Positions 9,366 to 10,526 of a stretch of DNA of 10,526 bases are shown one piece after another (positions within the stretch are counted from its first letter, which is position 1; each line of letters begins with the position of its first letter). This stretch comes from Pseudomonadota bacterium (GTDB lineage Bacteria > Pseudomonadota > Alphaproteobacteria > Rhizobiales > Rhizobiaceae): the NCBI GenBank assembly GCA_023433855.1, contig JAEYTV010000179.1:1-10526 (forward strand). Reading direction: 5' to 3'. The position numbers and the translations under genes were made by a program. The notes beneath the pieces were generated by a model, which was given only the letters and a program-made list of their open reading frames with translations, did no database searches and was not told the DNA's origin.

Positions 9366-10250
9366 ATGGCCGTCAAAGCTGCCGTTCTTGCCCGTGGAAC
9401 CCGTATGTCCGGCGCCTGGAGCTCGGTCCCCCACATCCATGGCAAAAGCGCATTGGGAGTCCTTCTTGCCCTTGGGCTTGCCGGATGCTCGACGACGAGC
9501 ACCTCCACGGACATGATCGCCGTCGACCGCGCCCAAGGATCCGAGCAGAACATCGCCTCGCTCTCCACCGTCATCAACGCCAATCCGAACGACCCGGAAG
9601 GTTACAACGTCCGTGGTACCGCCTATGGCCGCGCCGGCGAATTCAATCGTGCGCTGGAAGACTTCAACCGGGCCATACAGCTAAATCCGCAATTCTACCA
9701 GGCATATGCCAATCGCGCGCTCGTCTATCGCAACATGGGCAGACCCGTTGAGGCCGCCAACGATTATAATCGCGCGTTGCAGATCAATCCGAACTACGAT
9801 GTCGCCTATATTGGGCGCGGCAACATCTATCGTCAGGCCGGCCGGACCAACGAGGCGTTCAACGACTTTTCCAAGGCTATTGCGCTCGACACGACGGACG
9901 GGCGCGCCTATCACAACCGCGGCCTGATCTATCAGTTGCGCGGGCAGCATGCAGAGGCGATCGAAGACTTTTCCAAGGCAATCTCCCTGTCGCCGAACTC
10001 AGCCGAACCGTACAATGGCCGGGGGATTTCCTACGTCGCTCTGAATGACGATGACAACGCCTTCGCCGACTTCAACCACGCTATCGAGTTGAACGACAAG
10101 CTGGCGGAATCGTGGGCAAATCAGGGCCTCGTCTATGAACGCCGCGGTGACAAGGCGAGAGCGTACCGCTCCTTCTCGCATGCCATGCGCCTCGAGCCGA
10201 AGTATAAGCCGGCTGTCGATGGTGCCGCACGCACGCGCGCAACGAGCTGA
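9366..10250 (+). CDS. TPR-repeat lipoprotein (NlpI-like)
   Basis: This 294-residue protein has a hydrophobic segment ending in a lipobox, LAGC with Cys41, so it should be lipidated and anchored to a membrane facing the periplasm. The mature part is built of six tetratricopeptide repeats in exact 34-residue register: about 77-110, 111-144, 145-178, 179-212, 213-246 and 247-280. Each has the pattern A-Y-x-x-R-G followed by A-x-x-D-F-x-x-A-I-x-L-x-P. Such proteins act as scaffolds that bind other proteins. NlpI of E. coli, which steers peptidoglycan hydrolases, is the best-known analogue, but orthology is not shown. The ATG at 9366 has AGAGGAAA upstream and gives a long 25-residue n-region. A second ATG at 9405 would give a more usual 27-residue signal peptide but has a poorer ribosome binding site. 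The gene follows the rpsU terminator, so it needs its own promoter. Confidence 0.85.
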   Translation: MAVKAAVLARGTRMSGAWSSVPHIHGKSALGVLLALGLAGCSTTSTSTDMIAVDRAQGSEQNIASLSTVINANPNDPEGYNVRGTAYGRAGEFNRALEDFNRAIQLNPQFYQAYANRALVYRNMGRPVEAANDYNRALQINPNYDVAYIGRGNIYRQAGRTNEAFNDFSKAIALDTTDGRAYHNRGLIYQLRGQHAEAIEDFSKAISLSPNSAEPYNGRGISYVALNDDDNAFADFNHAIELNDKLAESWANQGLVYERRGDKARAYRSFSHAMRLEPKYKPAVDGAARTRATS

Positions 10251-10268
10251 CCTCAGAGCCTCATTGGG

Positions 10269-10295
10269 GAGAGGGTCGGGCGCCGAAAGCCTCTC
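10269..10295 (+). terminator. Hairpin after the TPR gene, possible terminator
   Basis: GAGAGG (10269-10274) pairs with CCTCTC (10290-10295). Inside it, CGG-GCG-CCG makes a second short stem. It begins 18 bp after the stop codon of the TPR gene, but only a broken T-rich stretch (TTATCCCT) follows. TCGGGCG (10276-10282) could instead pair with CGCCCGA (10304-10310). Confidence 0.4.
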
Positions 10296-10402
10296 TTATC
10301 CCTCGCCCGAGCAACAACTTCGCCTCGCTGTGGCTCGATCAGCCTTGGCGAGAAGACGCGCACAGCCGTTTGGCCATGCCGTCCTGTCGCCTTCGTGAAC
10401 TT

Positions 10403-10423
10403 CCGGGCCGAGCGTCAGCCCGG
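10403..10423 (-). terminator. Short hairpin downstream of pntB, weak terminator candidate
   Basis: CCGGGC (10403-10408) pairs with GCCCGG (10418-10423) around a 9-base loop. It lies 27 bp after the pntB stop on the minus strand. No T-tract follows in that direction (AAGTTC), so factor-independent termination is doubtful. Confidence 0.25.
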
Positions 10424-10450
10424 CGCGGCCGGTGTAAGACAGCCCTCTAC

Positions 10451-10526
10451 TCAGTGCTTCATGGCCTTGACGATGTCTTCGGTCATCTTCTTGGCGTCGC
10501 CGAGCAGCATCATCGTGCCGTCCTTG
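10451..10526 (-). CDS. pntB: NAD(P) transhydrogenase beta subunit, C-terminal end (cut by right edge)
   Basis: Only the last 24 codons and the TGA stop are in the window. The translated end, KDGTMMLLGDAKKMTEDIVKAM followed by Lys-His, matches the C-terminus of PntB, where the NADP(H)-binding domain III ends in a conserved MM-(L/F)GDAKK segment. PntB is the membrane subunit that, with PntA, uses the proton gradient to reduce NADP+ with NADH. The rest of the gene, and presumably pntA, lies to the right. It converges with the TPR lipoprotein gene across a 200-bp gap. The call rests on a short but distinctive stretch. Confidence 0.85.
   Translation of the reverse strand, partial: KDGTMMLLGDAKKMTEDIVKAMKH

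Overview
The window looks like ordinary core chromosome of a Rhizobiales alphaproteobacterium, most likely Rhizobiaceae (Rhizobium, Sinorhizobium or Agrobacterium group). The reasons are the GC-rich coding sequence with GC-rich third positions, the pgm-glgX end of a glycogen cluster, a heterotetrameric sarcosine oxidase operon, an S21 protein of the basic rhizobial type, and the end of a pntB gene. I see no mobile element, CRISPR array, tRNA, rRNA or phage gene, and nothing I would call a new system.

Positions 1-2486 (+) hold the 3' end of phosphoglucomutase (pgm), followed after 3 bp by a complete glycogen debranching enzyme gene (glgX). Together they link the glycogen pool to glucose-1-P and glucose-6-P. 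A MaoC-type hydratase/dehydratase gene follows at 2581-3066 (+). It converges on the leftward genes, and both stop codons lie inside an imperfect inverted repeat.

Positions 8615-3461 (-) carry soxB-soxD-soxA-soxG, the four subunits of the FAD/FMN/NAD/Zn sarcosine oxidase, in the usual gene order. The genes are tightly packed: a 16-bp gap, then overlaps of 4 bp and 8 bp. The enzyme demethylates sarcosine, an intermediate of glycine betaine/choline breakdown, and passes the methyl carbon to tetrahydrofolate. A small four-helix membrane protein gene of unknown function (3417-3106, -) lies 43 bp after soxG and may be the last gene of the operon.

Positions 8616-8947 form the 332-bp divergent control region between soxB and rpsU. 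The soxB side has a cluster of direct and inverted TCGCAA-type repeats that could be an operator. The rpsU side has three GANTC (CcrM-type) sites. rpsU (8948-9196, +, GTG start) is followed by a good intrinsic terminator. A lipoprotein with six consecutive TPR repeats follows (9366-10250, +). After a 200-bp convergent gap with hairpins, the last 24 codons of pntB enter on the minus strand at the right edge.

The most open points are the unknown membrane protein next to sox, the repeat cluster upstream of soxB, and the absence of the one-carbon genes that accompany sox operons in some other bacteria.
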